Shown here: positions 52,541-61,818 of the stretch, one piece after another
Position numbering within the stretch: position 1 is the stretch's first letter
How the letters are laid out: each line of letters starts with the position of its first letter
Source of the DNA: Flagellimonas okinawensis
GTDB taxonomy: Bacteria > Bacteroidota > Bacteroidia > Flavobacteriales > Flavobacteriaceae
Length of the DNA stretch: 64,000 nt
Direction of reading: 5' to 3'
Assembly (NCBI RefSeq): GCF_029194005.1
Contig: NZ_JARFVA010000001.1
Coordinates: 1,116,001-1,180,000, forward strand
Position numbers and translations under genes: made by a program
The notes under the pieces: generated by a model
What the model was told of the DNA's origin: nothing
Database searches by the model: none
The model's input: only the letters and a program-made list of their open reading frames with translations

Positions 52541-54238
52541 TCAGTTAAATTCGGTAGAAAACTTCCATTTGGTCTTATAGTTCCTGTTTAAAGGAAGGTC
52601 CTGTAACAAAGCCCTTAATATTTCAACCGGCATTCTGCCTTCTACCATTACCCTATCGTGGAATTCTTTTTCCGTCCAACCCTTTTCCAACATTTCATTT
52701 CTAAGGGCATAAAACTGTAGACCTCCCATCATATAGGCCAATTGGTACAATGGAGGATAGTTGGTAGTAAAGGAACGTCTCACTTCTGCTTCTGCATTGG
52801 CATACTCATGCCCCACTTCATCCACCAAAAGATCAATACACTCTTGGGGCGTCATTTCACCCAAATGGAATTTCAACGAAAATATGATTCGTGCACATCT
52901 ATGGATTCTCCAAAAAAGCATCCCCAGTTTCTGTTCTGGAGTTTGCGGAAATTCTTTGTTCCACAGAATTATCTCCCAGTACAAGGACCAACCTTCCGTC
53001 CAAAATGGATTATAAAATGGTCTGCGATAACTCTTATGGCGACTGGTCATAAAATATTGTAGGTTATGCCCGGGAAGCAACTCGTGCTGTACCGTTGGAA
53101 AAGAAAAGTTTGGATTGTTGCCACGCATGCTCATCAACTTGTCGTTGTGGTCCATTTCCATGGTCGGGTACGAAATAATGATATCCCTTCCTCCCAAAAA
53201 GAAAGGACTCACCTTTTGTCTTTCTGGGCTCATCATCTTCATTCCCCAAGTTTCCTTGGCAAGAGCGGGCAGTGTAATAAGGTCTCTTTCCTCGATAAAA
53301 TCAACGGAATGTGAATATAGGTCCATGATGGCCTGTGGCTGTTCCCCTGCCGGAACATAAGTGTTCTTTACATGCTCCAATGCCTTCTTCCAGTCATCTC
53401 CATAGCCCAATTCCCTTGAAGCTTTGATCATTTCATTTTTGCACCACTCAAACTGCTCTTCGGCAGTTTTGATCAGTTCTGCCGGCGTATACGGTATAAA
53501 TTCCAGTGCCAAGCTTTCCTTTAAAGCCTCCTCACCAATTGGTTTTCCGATAATTCCACTACCATCATCCTTTACGCTCCCTTCTGAATAGTTTTCTTTT
53601 AAGAATTCAGCGTAGGCCGTAAGTTTTTTGTTTAATTTTTCATAGGGCTTTTCCACCCACCAAGTAAAATCGGGATCGTATCCGTAGTAAAAATTATAGG
53701 CTTCTTCCAGTCCTTTTTGGAAAGAAACAACCAATTCGGCAGCTTTATCGGCAGTTTGCCAATCTTTAAAAGGTTTGGCTTTCCACGATTCCATTTCGGA
53801 ATCGATGGTCTTGGTGGCATCCTGCAGGGTTTGGGCCAATTTTTTGGAATCGGGCTTTTTACCTCTTCTACGCTCTTTTATAAATGGAAATATTTCAGTT
53901 GCAAAATTGCCTACTTCTTCCACTTCTTTAAATGCATTATAATCCTGATCTAGAAAGTAAGATCTCTTAGACATCAAACTCTTTAAAAGGATATAATCCA
54001 CTTTGCCTTGTTGGGACAACGAGGCAAAGTCAATATCGGCCATCTTTTTTTGCCAATCCGAATAGAACTTGGTAAAACGCTGATAGTACTCATCGGACTC
54101 ATCAACAATATAAGTGCGATCCAATGCCCAGTTATCTGCTTCAAACTCTGTTACCAAATCTGCCAATTTACTTGTTTGTGCGGTTGCCAACGAGCCGATC
54201 AGAGCCACTATTATGATTCCTGCTTTTTGTAATCCCAT
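52541..54238 (-). CDS. DUF885-family zincin-like protein, exported
   Basis: 565 aa with a signal peptide (IIIVALIGSLATAQ). The DUF885 core has QHELLPGHNLQYFM (His-Glu-x3-Gly-His type metal site) and a distal Glu region FWTEGWSLYWE, which fits a metallopeptidase fold. Family members are widely exported in Bacteroidota; exact peptides are not established. It is the last gene of the minus-strand operon with GH127 and the hydroxyproline genes, 45 bp after GH127. A peptidase releasing hydroxyproline peptides would suit the setting (inference). Confidence 0.8.
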   Translation of the reverse strand: MGLQKAGIIIVALIGSLATAQTSKLADLVTEFEADNWALDRTYIVDESDEYYQRFTKFYSDWQKKMADIDFASLSQQGKVDYILLKSLMSKRSYFLDQDYNAFKEVEEVGNFATEIFPFIKERRRGKKPDSKKLAQTLQDATKTIDSEMESWKAKPFKDWQTADKAAELVVSFQKGLEEAYNFYYGYDPDFTWWVEKPYEKLNKKLTAYAEFLKENYSEGSVKDDGSGIIGKPIGEEALKESLALEFIPYTPAELIKTAEEQFEWCKNEMIKASRELGYGDDWKKALEHVKNTYVPAGEQPQAIMDLYSHSVDFIEERDLITLPALAKETWGMKMMSPERQKVSPFFLGGRDIIISYPTMEMDHNDKLMSMRGNNPNFSFPTVQHELLPGHNLQYFMTSRHKSYRRPFYNPFWTEGWSLYWEIILWNKEFPQTPEQKLGMLFWRIHRCARIIFSLKFHLGEMTPQECIDLLVDEVGHEYANAEAEVRRSFTTNYPPLYQLAYMMGGLQFYALRNEMLEKGWTEKEFHDRVMVEGRMPVEILRALLQDLPLNRNYKTKWKFSTEFN

Positions 54239-54283
54239 ACTATTTCTATTTAATTTTTGATGCTACCTAAAGGTAACACCTGA

Positions 54284-57200
54284 TTATTTCAATGTTACAT
54301 CCAGATAGACTGAGTGTCGCCCATAAGTGTCATAAAACGGTTTAAACATTACACCATCAATGGTGAAATTCAATGTATTTGAATCTCCCTGAATGGTTTT
54401 GGCCAAGTCATCTGCGTCCAAGCTTATTTTTCGCCATTCATTTCGGGATTCTTCTTCTTGGGCCACCAACAAAATGGGACCATAGAAAAGACTTGCAATA
54501 TTTTGCTGATCCATAACCGGATCCAAATAAAATTGGAACGGCAACTGCAATTCAATGGTGTCCCCATTTCTCCATTCCCTGGCAATAGCAAGGTAGGTTC
54601 CTGGAACGGCCTCCACGGGCTCCATATCCCCATTTATTTTTATGGTCACTCCTTTATCGGCCCATTCCGGTATGCGCAGGTTCAAACTAAACTCGCCATC
54701 GCCGGCCACAATCAATTTGGTGGACTCCGATTTTGGAAAATCGGTTACCTGGCGAAGGGTAATATTTTTTTCGGTCCACGCAAGTGTCGAAGGAACAAAA
54801 AGGTTTACATAGAGCTCTTTGTTGTCCCTGGATTTAAAGTAAATGGAATTCTGAAGCTTTGTACTACTTTCCAAAGCGGTTCCATTACAACAGGTAAAAC
54901 CGGTCATTTCGGAATTTCCAAACCGTTTTACCGAGCCTGGCCGCAAAGGCACGTGATATGTATTTGCAGGACTGTCCTCGGCGACCGATGCCAATATATG
55001 ATTGTACAACCCACGCTCGTAATAATCCATATATTCCGTTCGTTGATCGAATAGAAACAGATTTCTGGTAAGTTTGAGCATGTTATATGTGGCACAGGTC
55101 TCGTTTTGACCTCCTGATGAAAATCCATTTTCATACAAAGTGGCCGGTTGACCAATAAAACATTCGGCATTGGTGGGATTCCGAGCACCTGCCACCCCAC
55201 CGATACTGTACGTGTAATCGTTTTTGACCTTATACCAAAAATTGTCGGCCACTTGGTAGTACTCAGGTAAGTTTGAATCTCGATATATTTCCAGGGCACC
55301 CATGATTTGGGGAATATGCTGATTGGCATGCAGTCCTCGGAACGTATCCACATTTTTTGCTAAACCATGGGAATGTTCTGCATCACCATAAAACATCTTT
55401 ATGTTATCGAACAAGCGCGCAACCACCAAATAACGGGGTTCGTCTGCAATTCTGTCCAATCTGGCCATTGCTTCGTTCATGCCGCCAAACTCACCTGCGA
55501 TGTAGGTGTTCCACATGGTTATCAGGGTATCGGTTGGCAATTGGCTCAACCGTGCATAAACCCAATCCCCCATACCTTTAGCAATCTCTAATGCCTTTTT
55601 GTTCCCGCTTACTTCATAAACATCCATTAAACCCGCAAGTATTTTATGAAGGGTATAATAAGGTGCCCATACTTGAGTAGGTTGTGTGCCGTAAGTAGCC
55701 CCGTTCTCCAACATGATAAATTGATCGGGAGGATAGGCACTGATGAATCCCTTGCCCCAATTCCAATAATCCGTTCGGATACCATTTTCGCTCAAATCGG
55801 AATCAAAGATTGATTTTCCAGGGCCCGGTGGCACGGCCACTGGGTCTTCTTCAAATTCTTCTCCATTTTTTTGAGGTCTGCCCGAAAGTTGTGAAAGTCC
55901 ATAAAGTACTTCCACCATATAATCCATTTTATTGGCAAAATTGGTTTGCAATTTTTTATCATGACCAGTACTGGCGTACGCCTGCGCAATAGAACTCAGG
56001 TAATGTCCAGTGGCATGCCCTCTTAATTTGGTTTCTTGACTGTCCCATACCCCTAGAGGGTTTGCCCCCTCTGGTTGTTCTTGCCCAAAGGCATTTCTAA
56101 ACATATAAAGGAAAGAGTCCGGATTGGTTTGTGCCAGTGTATTTATGAATTTGTCCCGGTTCTCCATAAATTTTGTTGGCTCACCTTTGGTGGTTTTGTC
56201 CAGAGATACCTGATCAAGTGAGAAAACTTCTAAATTACGTTCCGGGCCATCCTGCCTGTTAACAGGCTTTACTTTTACTTTGGCTTTTGGTTGAAATGCT
56301 GTTCCGGGTACTTTACCTGTGATTACATATTCCCCTGATCGCAAAACATCCTTATTATCTGTTGGGGCAGGCCAGATCACTCTTACCTTTTTCTCTTGAA
56401 TGCCGTTCGAGAAACTTGCTTTCACATATCTCGGGAGACGAGGCAAGGTGCCAATTTCCGTTTCAACCTCAATATCTGCAACATCAACAAGATATTTAAT
56501 GTACAATTGGGGAGTTTCAGGTTTAAAATCGGGCAGGTCGTCCGTTGGTTTTTCCTCTTTTACCACTGTATTTTCACCACTTAAACCATGGGCATAAATT
56601 AGGCCGATATGTTTTTCGCTCAAAGGAATTCGGTACAATCTAAAATCGTGAAGTTTGGCACTGAGGTATGGGCTTCCCAATGTAATTGCCCTACCCAAAT
56701 AGAGTATGTTTTCGTGGGTGAACATTTCACTTAATTCCAGCTCCGTATTTTCCAATGCACCTACTTGCTCTCCATCCAAAAATAAATCGATGGATTTTGA
56801 AGGAATATCAAAAACCAGGGATAACTGAACCCATTTGCCCATTTCAATTTTGGTATCTGGTAAAGCGATCTCATAAGCTTTCCTGCCATCTTTGATGACT
56901 TGCATTTGAATATGTTCCTTTCCCCTGACCCCAGCTAGGGCCATAAAAAAATGCGTTCGGCCGTCTTTTCCAAAATCAAAAAGCATTTGCCCTGTTTGTA
57001 AGGATTTAAAATTCACCCAAGTTGAAATACTCAATGACTCCTCACCTTCTAAAGATTCTCCCGGAATGGACATATAGGATTTGCCCTCTGAGGTCAATGA
57101 AAGAACACTGCCAAATTGATCGTCTGCCACAAACTTGGTATCCGCACCATAAATTCTTGCATGAAGATTATTTCTAGACCAATCTTTGGCATCTCCATCC

Positions 57201-57331
57201 AAAACATATCGCGCTATCATGCCTGTTTCCCCGATTCCATCCAAAATCTGATTTCCTCTCTGTGCAATTATCGGGTTTACCGAGCAACTGAAGAGAATCA
57301 GTATTGCAACGATTATTTTTATTGGTTTCAT
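54284..57331 (-). CDS. LamG-GH127 beta-L-arabinofuranosidase-type glycosidase
   Basis: 1015 aa from ATG 57331 (the longer frame to 57427 lies over the epimerase). Order: signal peptide (IIVAILILFSCSVNPIIA), LamG/concanavalin-like domain (about 30-220), Ig-like domain (about 285-375, ending FQPKAKVKVKP), then the GH127 catalytic domain. The zinc ligands of HypBA1-type enzymes are present as Glu744-x-Cys746 (NETCATYN) and Cys814-Cys815 (FTCCNGTALE), the first of the pair being the expected nucleophile. GH127 enzymes release beta-L-arabinofuranose from hydroxyproline-linked chains. It lies 55 bp after the epimerase gene. Confidence 0.88.
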   Translation of the reverse strand: MKPIKIIVAILILFSCSVNPIIAQRGNQILDGIGETGMIARYVLDGDAKDWSRNNLHARIYGADTKFVADDQFGSVLSLTSEGKSYMSIPGESLEGEESLSISTWVNFKSLQTGQMLFDFGKDGRTHFFMALAGVRGKEHIQMQVIKDGRKAYEIALPDTKIEMGKWVQLSLVFDIPSKSIDLFLDGEQVGALENTELELSEMFTHENILYLGRAITLGSPYLSAKLHDFRLYRIPLSEKHIGLIYAHGLSGENTVVKEEKPTDDLPDFKPETPQLYIKYLVDVADIEVETEIGTLPRLPRYVKASFSNGIQEKKVRVIWPAPTDNKDVLRSGEYVITGKVPGTAFQPKAKVKVKPVNRQDGPERNLEVFSLDQVSLDKTTKGEPTKFMENRDKFINTLAQTNPDSFLYMFRNAFGQEQPEGANPLGVWDSQETKLRGHATGHYLSSIAQAYASTGHDKKLQTNFANKMDYMVEVLYGLSQLSGRPQKNGEEFEEDPVAVPPGPGKSIFDSDLSENGIRTDYWNWGKGFISAYPPDQFIMLENGATYGTQPTQVWAPYYTLHKILAGLMDVYEVSGNKKALEIAKGMGDWVYARLSQLPTDTLITMWNTYIAGEFGGMNEAMARLDRIADEPRYLVVARLFDNIKMFYGDAEHSHGLAKNVDTFRGLHANQHIPQIMGALEIYRDSNLPEYYQVADNFWYKVKNDYTYSIGGVAGARNPTNAECFIGQPATLYENGFSSGGQNETCATYNMLKLTRNLFLFDQRTEYMDYYERGLYNHILASVAEDSPANTYHVPLRPGSVKRFGNSEMTGFTCCNGTALESSTKLQNSIYFKSRDNKELYVNLFVPSTLAWTEKNITLRQVTDFPKSESTKLIVAGDGEFSLNLRIPEWADKGVTIKINGDMEPVEAVPGTYLAIAREWRNGDTIELQLPFQFYLDPVMDQQNIASLFYGPILLVAQEEESRNEWRKISLDADDLAKTIQGDSNTLNFTIDGVMFKPFYDTYGRHSVYLDVTLK

Positions 57332-57386
57332 ACCTGTTGGTCCATGTGTAGCATCAAAATTCGATACTATTCTTATCGATGATACC

Positions 57387-58394
57387 CTACAACACCTGAA
57401 AACCATGTGCATAAGGATCATCATCATCTATAATTATATTGTTATATCCTGTTACCTGTGCCCATCCCTGAATACTTGGGACTATGGCCTGTTTTCCATC
57501 CAAGGTGGTCTCTGCCTCTACCTTGCCAACAAATTTGCTGCCTATAAAGCTTTCATGAACAAATGGTTTGCCCAACCCTAATTTTCCCTTGGCATATAAT
57601 TGTGCCATTCGTGCCGAAGTACCGGTTCCACAAGGCGACCGATCTATGGCCTTGTCCCCATAAAAAACAGCATTTCTTCCAGAGGAGGAACCATCCAAGG
57701 GACTGCCTGTCCACATCATATGGCTTACATCCCTAATGGTAGGGTTCTCCGGATGGATGAATTTGTTGGGGTATTTATCATTGATTGCCTTTCGCACCAC
57801 TTGGGAATATTGGATGATCTGGCCTGCAGTGTAATCTTGTAATCCGGTAAAATTTTGCTGTGGATCTACAATGGCATAATAATTACCTCCATAGGCCACA
57901 TCAAAAGTAAGTTGCCCCAACCCTGGACATTCTACGGTTAGGTCAACTGCTGCCAAATATGATTTTACATTCACCAATTTTACCCAATCTACCTTTTTAC
58001 CGGTCACCTGATATTCAATTTCGACAAGTCCCGCAGGTGCCTCCATCCTGATTTTTCCGGGTGTTTTTGGTACAACCAGGCCTTCTTCTATGGCAACCGT
58101 AATCGTACCAATTGTACCGTGGCCGCACATGGGCAAACAACCTGATGTTTCAATAAAGAGAATGGCAAAATCATTTTCTGGACTATGTGGTGCCATTAAA
58201 ATGCTTCCACTCATCATATCATGTCCACGCGGCTCGAACATTAACCCGCGTCTGATCCAATCATACTCTTTTAAAAAATGTTGACGCTTTTCGCTCATAT
58301 TGGCTCCCACTAAATTGGGACCTCCCCCTGCGACAACCCGTACCGGGTTGCCACAGGTATGCGCATCAACACAAAAAAATGTTTTTCTGGCCAC
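57387..58394 (-). CDS. 4-hydroxyproline 2-epimerase (proline racemase family)
   Basis: 335 aa. Both catalytic thiols are present: Cys90 (PMCGHGTIG) and Cys255 (SPCGTGTSA). The two-Cys form fits the epimerase, not the Thr-containing 3-hydroxyproline dehydratase. It converts trans-4-hydroxy-L-proline to cis-4-hydroxy-D-proline in the cytoplasm. It lies 6 bp after the semialdehyde dehydrogenase gene in the same operon. The usual symbol hypE is not used here to avoid confusion with the hydrogenase gene. Confidence 0.9.
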   Translation of the reverse strand: MARKTFFCVDAHTCGNPVRVVAGGGPNLVGANMSEKRQHFLKEYDWIRRGLMFEPRGHDMMSGSILMAPHSPENDFAILFIETSGCLPMCGHGTIGTITVAIEEGLVVPKTPGKIRMEAPAGLVEIEYQVTGKKVDWVKLVNVKSYLAAVDLTVECPGLGQLTFDVAYGGNYYAIVDPQQNFTGLQDYTAGQIIQYSQVVRKAINDKYPNKFIHPENPTIRDVSHMMWTGSPLDGSSSGRNAVFYGDKAIDRSPCGTGTSARMAQLYAKGKLGLGKPFVHESFIGSKFVGKVEAETTLDGKQAIVPSIQGWAQVTGYNNIIIDDDDPYAHGFQVL

Positions 58395-58400
58395 TCGATA

Positions 58401-59921
58401 TTATTTTAAATGGTCTGGCAATAATTCCATTGGAAAAGATTGATAACTGATAGGTCTTACCCAACGCTTTATGGAATGGATGCCCACAGCGGTAAACCTT
58501 GAATCGGTTGATGCTGGATAGGGCCCTCCGTGCTGCATGGACGGACACACCTCGACTCCTGTAGGAACTCCATTATATATAATTCTTCCAACCCTATTTT
58601 GTAAGGCTTCCACAATTTCCGGCAGATTGGCGGCATCTCCTTTTTCGGCTATCAAGGTACCTGTCAATTGGCCTTCCAAACCTTCTATGATTTTAATAAG
58701 CTCTGCTTCATCCTCACATTGCACTACCATGGAAAAAGGACCAAAAACCTCCTGATGCATTTTGGGGTTCTTCAAAAATGCCGAACCTGAAACACTGGCA
58801 ATGATCGAAGCTGCGTCGTTGGCACTTAACTCACCATCATACTTTCCAACTACCTCAACTCCTTCTTGGGCAACAACATCCTCACCTTTGGACTCATAAC
58901 CCTTTTTGATATTTGGGTGCAACATGGTCTGTGGTGCTATGGCAACGGTTTCCTTGGCCAATTCTTGAACAAAGTCTTCCGTATCCCCACTTTTAACTGT
59001 TAACAAAAGTCCAGGATTGGTACAAAACTGCCCTGTACCCAATGTAATGGAACCTGCATAGGTTTTTGCGAGCTCACCACCTCTTTTGGAAATGGCATCT
59101 GCTGTCATGATCACAGGATTTATGCTTCCCATTTCTGCAAAAACAGGAATAGGCTCATCGCGTTTGGCCGCAAGATCAAAGAGTGCCCTTCCACCTCCAA
59201 TACTTCCCGTAAAACCAACCGCTTTTACTTTTGGATGGTTTACCAAATCAATACCGGCCTGCACAGCTCCATTGATGCTGGAAAAAACGCCCTGTGGCAT
59301 ACCAGTCTTCTCCGCAGCCTTAACAATGGCAGAGGCCACCAATTCATTGGTACCCGCATGCATAGGGTGACCTTTAACGATCACTGGGCAACCAGCGGCC
59401 AAGGCACTGGCCGTATCGCCACCGGCCGTGGAATAGGCCAATGGAAAATTACTGGCGCCAAAAACGGCAACCGGGCCCAAAGGAATCATTGTTTTTCTTA
59501 AGTCCGCCTTTGGCAAGGGTTTTCTATCCGGTTGGGCAGCGTCAAAAGTGTTTTCCCGCCAGTCTTCACTGGCCACCAACTCAGCAAAAGAACGTAACTG
59601 AAATACGGTTCTACCCCTTTCCCCAATGGCTCTTCCTTCTGGCAAACCGGACTCCAACATATAAGTTGATATCAATTCCTGGTCGAGTGCCAAAATTTCA
59701 TCTGCAATGGTATTTAAAAATTCTGCTCTTTGTGTTCCTGGCACTTTTCGGAATACCTTAAATGCATCCCAAGCCATTTCAACGGCTGTGTCTATCTCTT
59801 CTTTAGTGGCCTCTTTGAATATGGTTGGGTTCTCCACATTTTCTTTGGGGTCGATTGTTCTGAACTCGATGGATCCGTCGGCCTTAAATTGTCCTGCAAT
59901 ACAGTTTTTACCTGTAATCAT
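58401..59921 (-). CDS. Alpha-ketoglutarate semialdehyde dehydrogenase
   Basis: 506 aa of the aldehyde dehydrogenase superfamily. Visible are the NAD(P) site (AAGCPVIVKGHPMHAGTNE and GFTGSIGGGRALFD), the general-base Glu in FAEMGSINPV and the catalytic Cys in GTGQFCTNPGLLL. The FAEMGSINPV wording and neighbours fit the KGSADH group, which makes alpha-ketoglutarate with NADP+. It overlaps the deaminase gene by 4 bp. It would catalyse the last step of hydroxyproline breakdown. Confidence 0.87.
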   Translation of the reverse strand: MITGKNCIAGQFKADGSIEFRTIDPKENVENPTIFKEATKEEIDTAVEMAWDAFKVFRKVPGTQRAEFLNTIADEILALDQELISTYMLESGLPEGRAIGERGRTVFQLRSFAELVASEDWRENTFDAAQPDRKPLPKADLRKTMIPLGPVAVFGASNFPLAYSTAGGDTASALAAGCPVIVKGHPMHAGTNELVASAIVKAAEKTGMPQGVFSSINGAVQAGIDLVNHPKVKAVGFTGSIGGGRALFDLAAKRDEPIPVFAEMGSINPVIMTADAISKRGGELAKTYAGSITLGTGQFCTNPGLLLTVKSGDTEDFVQELAKETVAIAPQTMLHPNIKKGYESKGEDVVAQEGVEVVGKYDGELSANDAASIIASVSGSAFLKNPKMHQEVFGPFSMVVQCEDEAELIKIIEGLEGQLTGTLIAEKGDAANLPEIVEALQNRVGRIIYNGVPTGVEVCPSMQHGGPYPASTDSRFTAVGIHSIKRWVRPISYQSFPMELLPDHLK

Positions 59922-60841
59922 ACTACACTGTTTATGTTTTTATATTCCGGAAGTTCCGGTCTGTTCTTCATTGCGGTTTCTATCACATTCAATACTCTTT
60001 GTCTTTCTGCACCTTGCAATGGTAGCCTTGGTGGCCTTACATGTTCGGTACCGATTCCAGTGGCCACTTCTGCCAATTTTATGTTTTGAACCAATTGGGG
60101 GCTAATATCCAACTCCAACAAAGGCATAAACCATCGATAGATATCCAGCGCCTCCTGAATTCTTCCCGCTTTTACCAACTCATAGATGGCAACGGTTTCG
60201 GCCGGGTATGCGCAAACCAATCCTGCCACCCATCCAACGGCACCGATTACAAGACTCTCCAGTCCCAAGGTATCTACGCCCGTAAAAACTTTAACGCGAT
60301 CGCCAAACCTGTTTTGGATTCGAATTACGTTGGTGATATCCCGAGTCGACTCTTTTATGGCTTGGATATTCTCACATTCGATCAGCTCTTCCAACATATC
60401 CAGCGTAACCTCGATCTTATAGTCCACTGGGTTGTTATATAGCATTATGGGGAGCGATGTACTGTTGGCAACGGCCTTAAAATAAGCTACGGTTTCATAA
60501 TCGGTTGATTTGTACCTCATCGGTGGCAATAGCATCAACCCATGGGCTCCGGCATTTTCGGCATGTTGGGCTGCCGCAATAGCTCCTTTTGTACTTTGTT
60601 CCGCTACATTCATGATTACCGGAATCTTGCCATTGGCCAATTCCACGGACTTTTTGATGAGGATTTCCTTTTCCTCTTGTTCCAAAGTACTGGCCTCTCC
60701 TAAGGTTCCCCCTAAGATAATCCCATGTACGCCTGCTTCTATCTGTGCTTTGATGTTCTTTTCGAACATTTCAAGATCTAAGGTATCATCCTTTGTAAAC
60801 TTTGTTGTCACAGCTGGCATTACGCCTTCCCACTTTACCAT
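59918..60841 (-). CDS. DHDPS-family 1-pyrroline-4-hydroxy-2-carboxylate deaminase
   Basis: 307 aa. DapA-like TIM barrel with GTLGEASTLEQEEKE near the start, the Tyr in MLYNNPVDYKI and the Schiff-base Lys in IQAIKESTRDI. With an epimerase and a KGSA dehydrogenase in the operon, the best reading is the deaminase that turns 1-pyrroline-4-hydroxy-2-carboxylate into alpha-KG semialdehyde. Sialic-acid lyase or other DapA-type aldolase is a less likely option. It is the first gene of the operon, divergent from an AraC regulator. Confidence 0.85.
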   Translation of the reverse strand: MVKWEGVMPAVTTKFTKDDTLDLEMFEKNIKAQIEAGVHGIILGGTLGEASTLEQEEKEILIKKSVELANGKIPVIMNVAEQSTKGAIAAAQHAENAGAHGLMLLPPMRYKSTDYETVAYFKAVANSTSLPIMLYNNPVDYKIEVTLDMLEELIECENIQAIKESTRDITNVIRIQNRFGDRVKVFTGVDTLGLESLVIGAVGWVAGLVCAYPAETVAIYELVKAGRIQEALDIYRWFMPLLELDISPQLVQNIKLAEVATGIGTEHVRPPRLPLQGAERQRVLNVIETAMKNRPELPEYKNINSVV

Positions 60842-60929
60842 ATGCTTTCTGATTATTTTAATCTAAAATTACAAATTGCACATTGCTATCCTTTATATGA
60901 TTATTAGCTCATTCTTATACTATATTATC

Positions 60930-60969
60930 CTAAATTAGCACCTAACATAATTTTTGAATTAATTTAGGC
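60930..60969. promoter_or_regulatory. Widely spaced inverted repeat in the divergent hydroxyproline promoter
   Basis: CCTAAATTA (60930-60938) and TAATTTAGG (60961-60969) are perfect 9-bp arms separated by 22 bp, between the deaminase gene and the divergent AraC gene, close to the AraC start at 60974. An AraC dimer site is plausible. Confidence 0.45.
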
Positions 60970-60973
60970 ATAC

Positions 60974-61816
60974 ATGAAGGTCCTCCCCTTTAAAATCCCA
61001 AAACCTAAAAATGAGGCACTGGTTTATCAAATTGACCGTGAGCAGGTGTTTTACGACCAATTGCACCAGCATGGAGAGATTCAGATAAGCTTTGTGGAAA
61101 AAGGATCGGGATCCTTGATTGTGGGCGATAGTATCAATGAATATAAAGCTGGGGATATTTTGGTCATTGGAAGTTATATTCCCCATGTGTTCCGAAGTGA
61201 TACACGAATAAAGGAAGAGTCCCTAATGCATACCTTATTTTTTAACAAAGACTCTTTTGGAAAGGATTTTTTTCAACTGACGGATTTATCCGCTATCCAA
61301 AACTTCTTTAAAAAATCAGAATTTGGAATGAGGGTCACCTCCAGAAATACCAAAATTATTCCACTGTTCCAATCCCTTGCCAAACAAAGTAAAGTAGAGC
61401 AGATTGCTTCCCTTTTAATGATCATTCACCAAATCAATAGATCAAGAACAACGCCACTATCTTCTTTTGTTTACCGCAAATCCTTTAGTGATGATGAAGG
61501 TAAGCGTATGAGCAAGGTATATGATTATACCATGGAGAAATTTCAAGAACCCATTACTTTGGATGAGATTGCCGAAAAGGCCAATATGAGTAAAAATGCT
61601 TTTTGCAGATACTTTAAAAAACGTACGAACAAAACATTTTTTCAGTTTCTGATTGAAATTCGGATTGAAAATGCCTGCAAGCTCATCATCAAGAATCCCG
61701 AACTATCGATAGCGGTCATTGCAGAGCAATGCGGTTTTAACAATATTGCCAATTTCAACAGGAAATTCAAAGAGATTAAATGTTGTACTCCTACGCAGTA
61801 CCGCACTCAATTCTAA
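60974..61816 (+). CDS. AraC-family regulator with cupin sensor, likely of the hydroxyproline operon
   Basis: 280 aa. An N-terminal cupin (HQHGEIQISFVEKGSGSLIV, GDILVIGSYIPHVFRSD) is followed by the double helix-turn-helix (ITLDEIAEKANMSKNAFCRYF, ELSIAVIAEQCGFNNIANFN). It is divergent from the hydroxyproline operon, 132 bp apart, with a 9-bp-arm dyad between. Control of that operon is the natural guess. The ligand could be hydroxyproline or arabinose. It ends 2 bp before the M61 gene on the other strand. Confidence 0.87.
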   Translation: MKVLPFKIPKPKNEALVYQIDREQVFYDQLHQHGEIQISFVEKGSGSLIVGDSINEYKAGDILVIGSYIPHVFRSDTRIKEESLMHTLFFNKDSFGKDFFQLTDLSAIQNFFKKSEFGMRVTSRNTKIIPLFQSLAKQSKVEQIASLLMIIHQINRSRTTPLSSFVYRKSFSDDEGKRMSKVYDYTMEKFQEPITLDEIAEKANMSKNAFCRYFKKRTNKTFFQFLIEIRIENACKLIIKNPELSIAVIAEQCGFNNIANFNRKFKEIKCCTPTQYRTQF

Positions 61817-61818
61817 CA

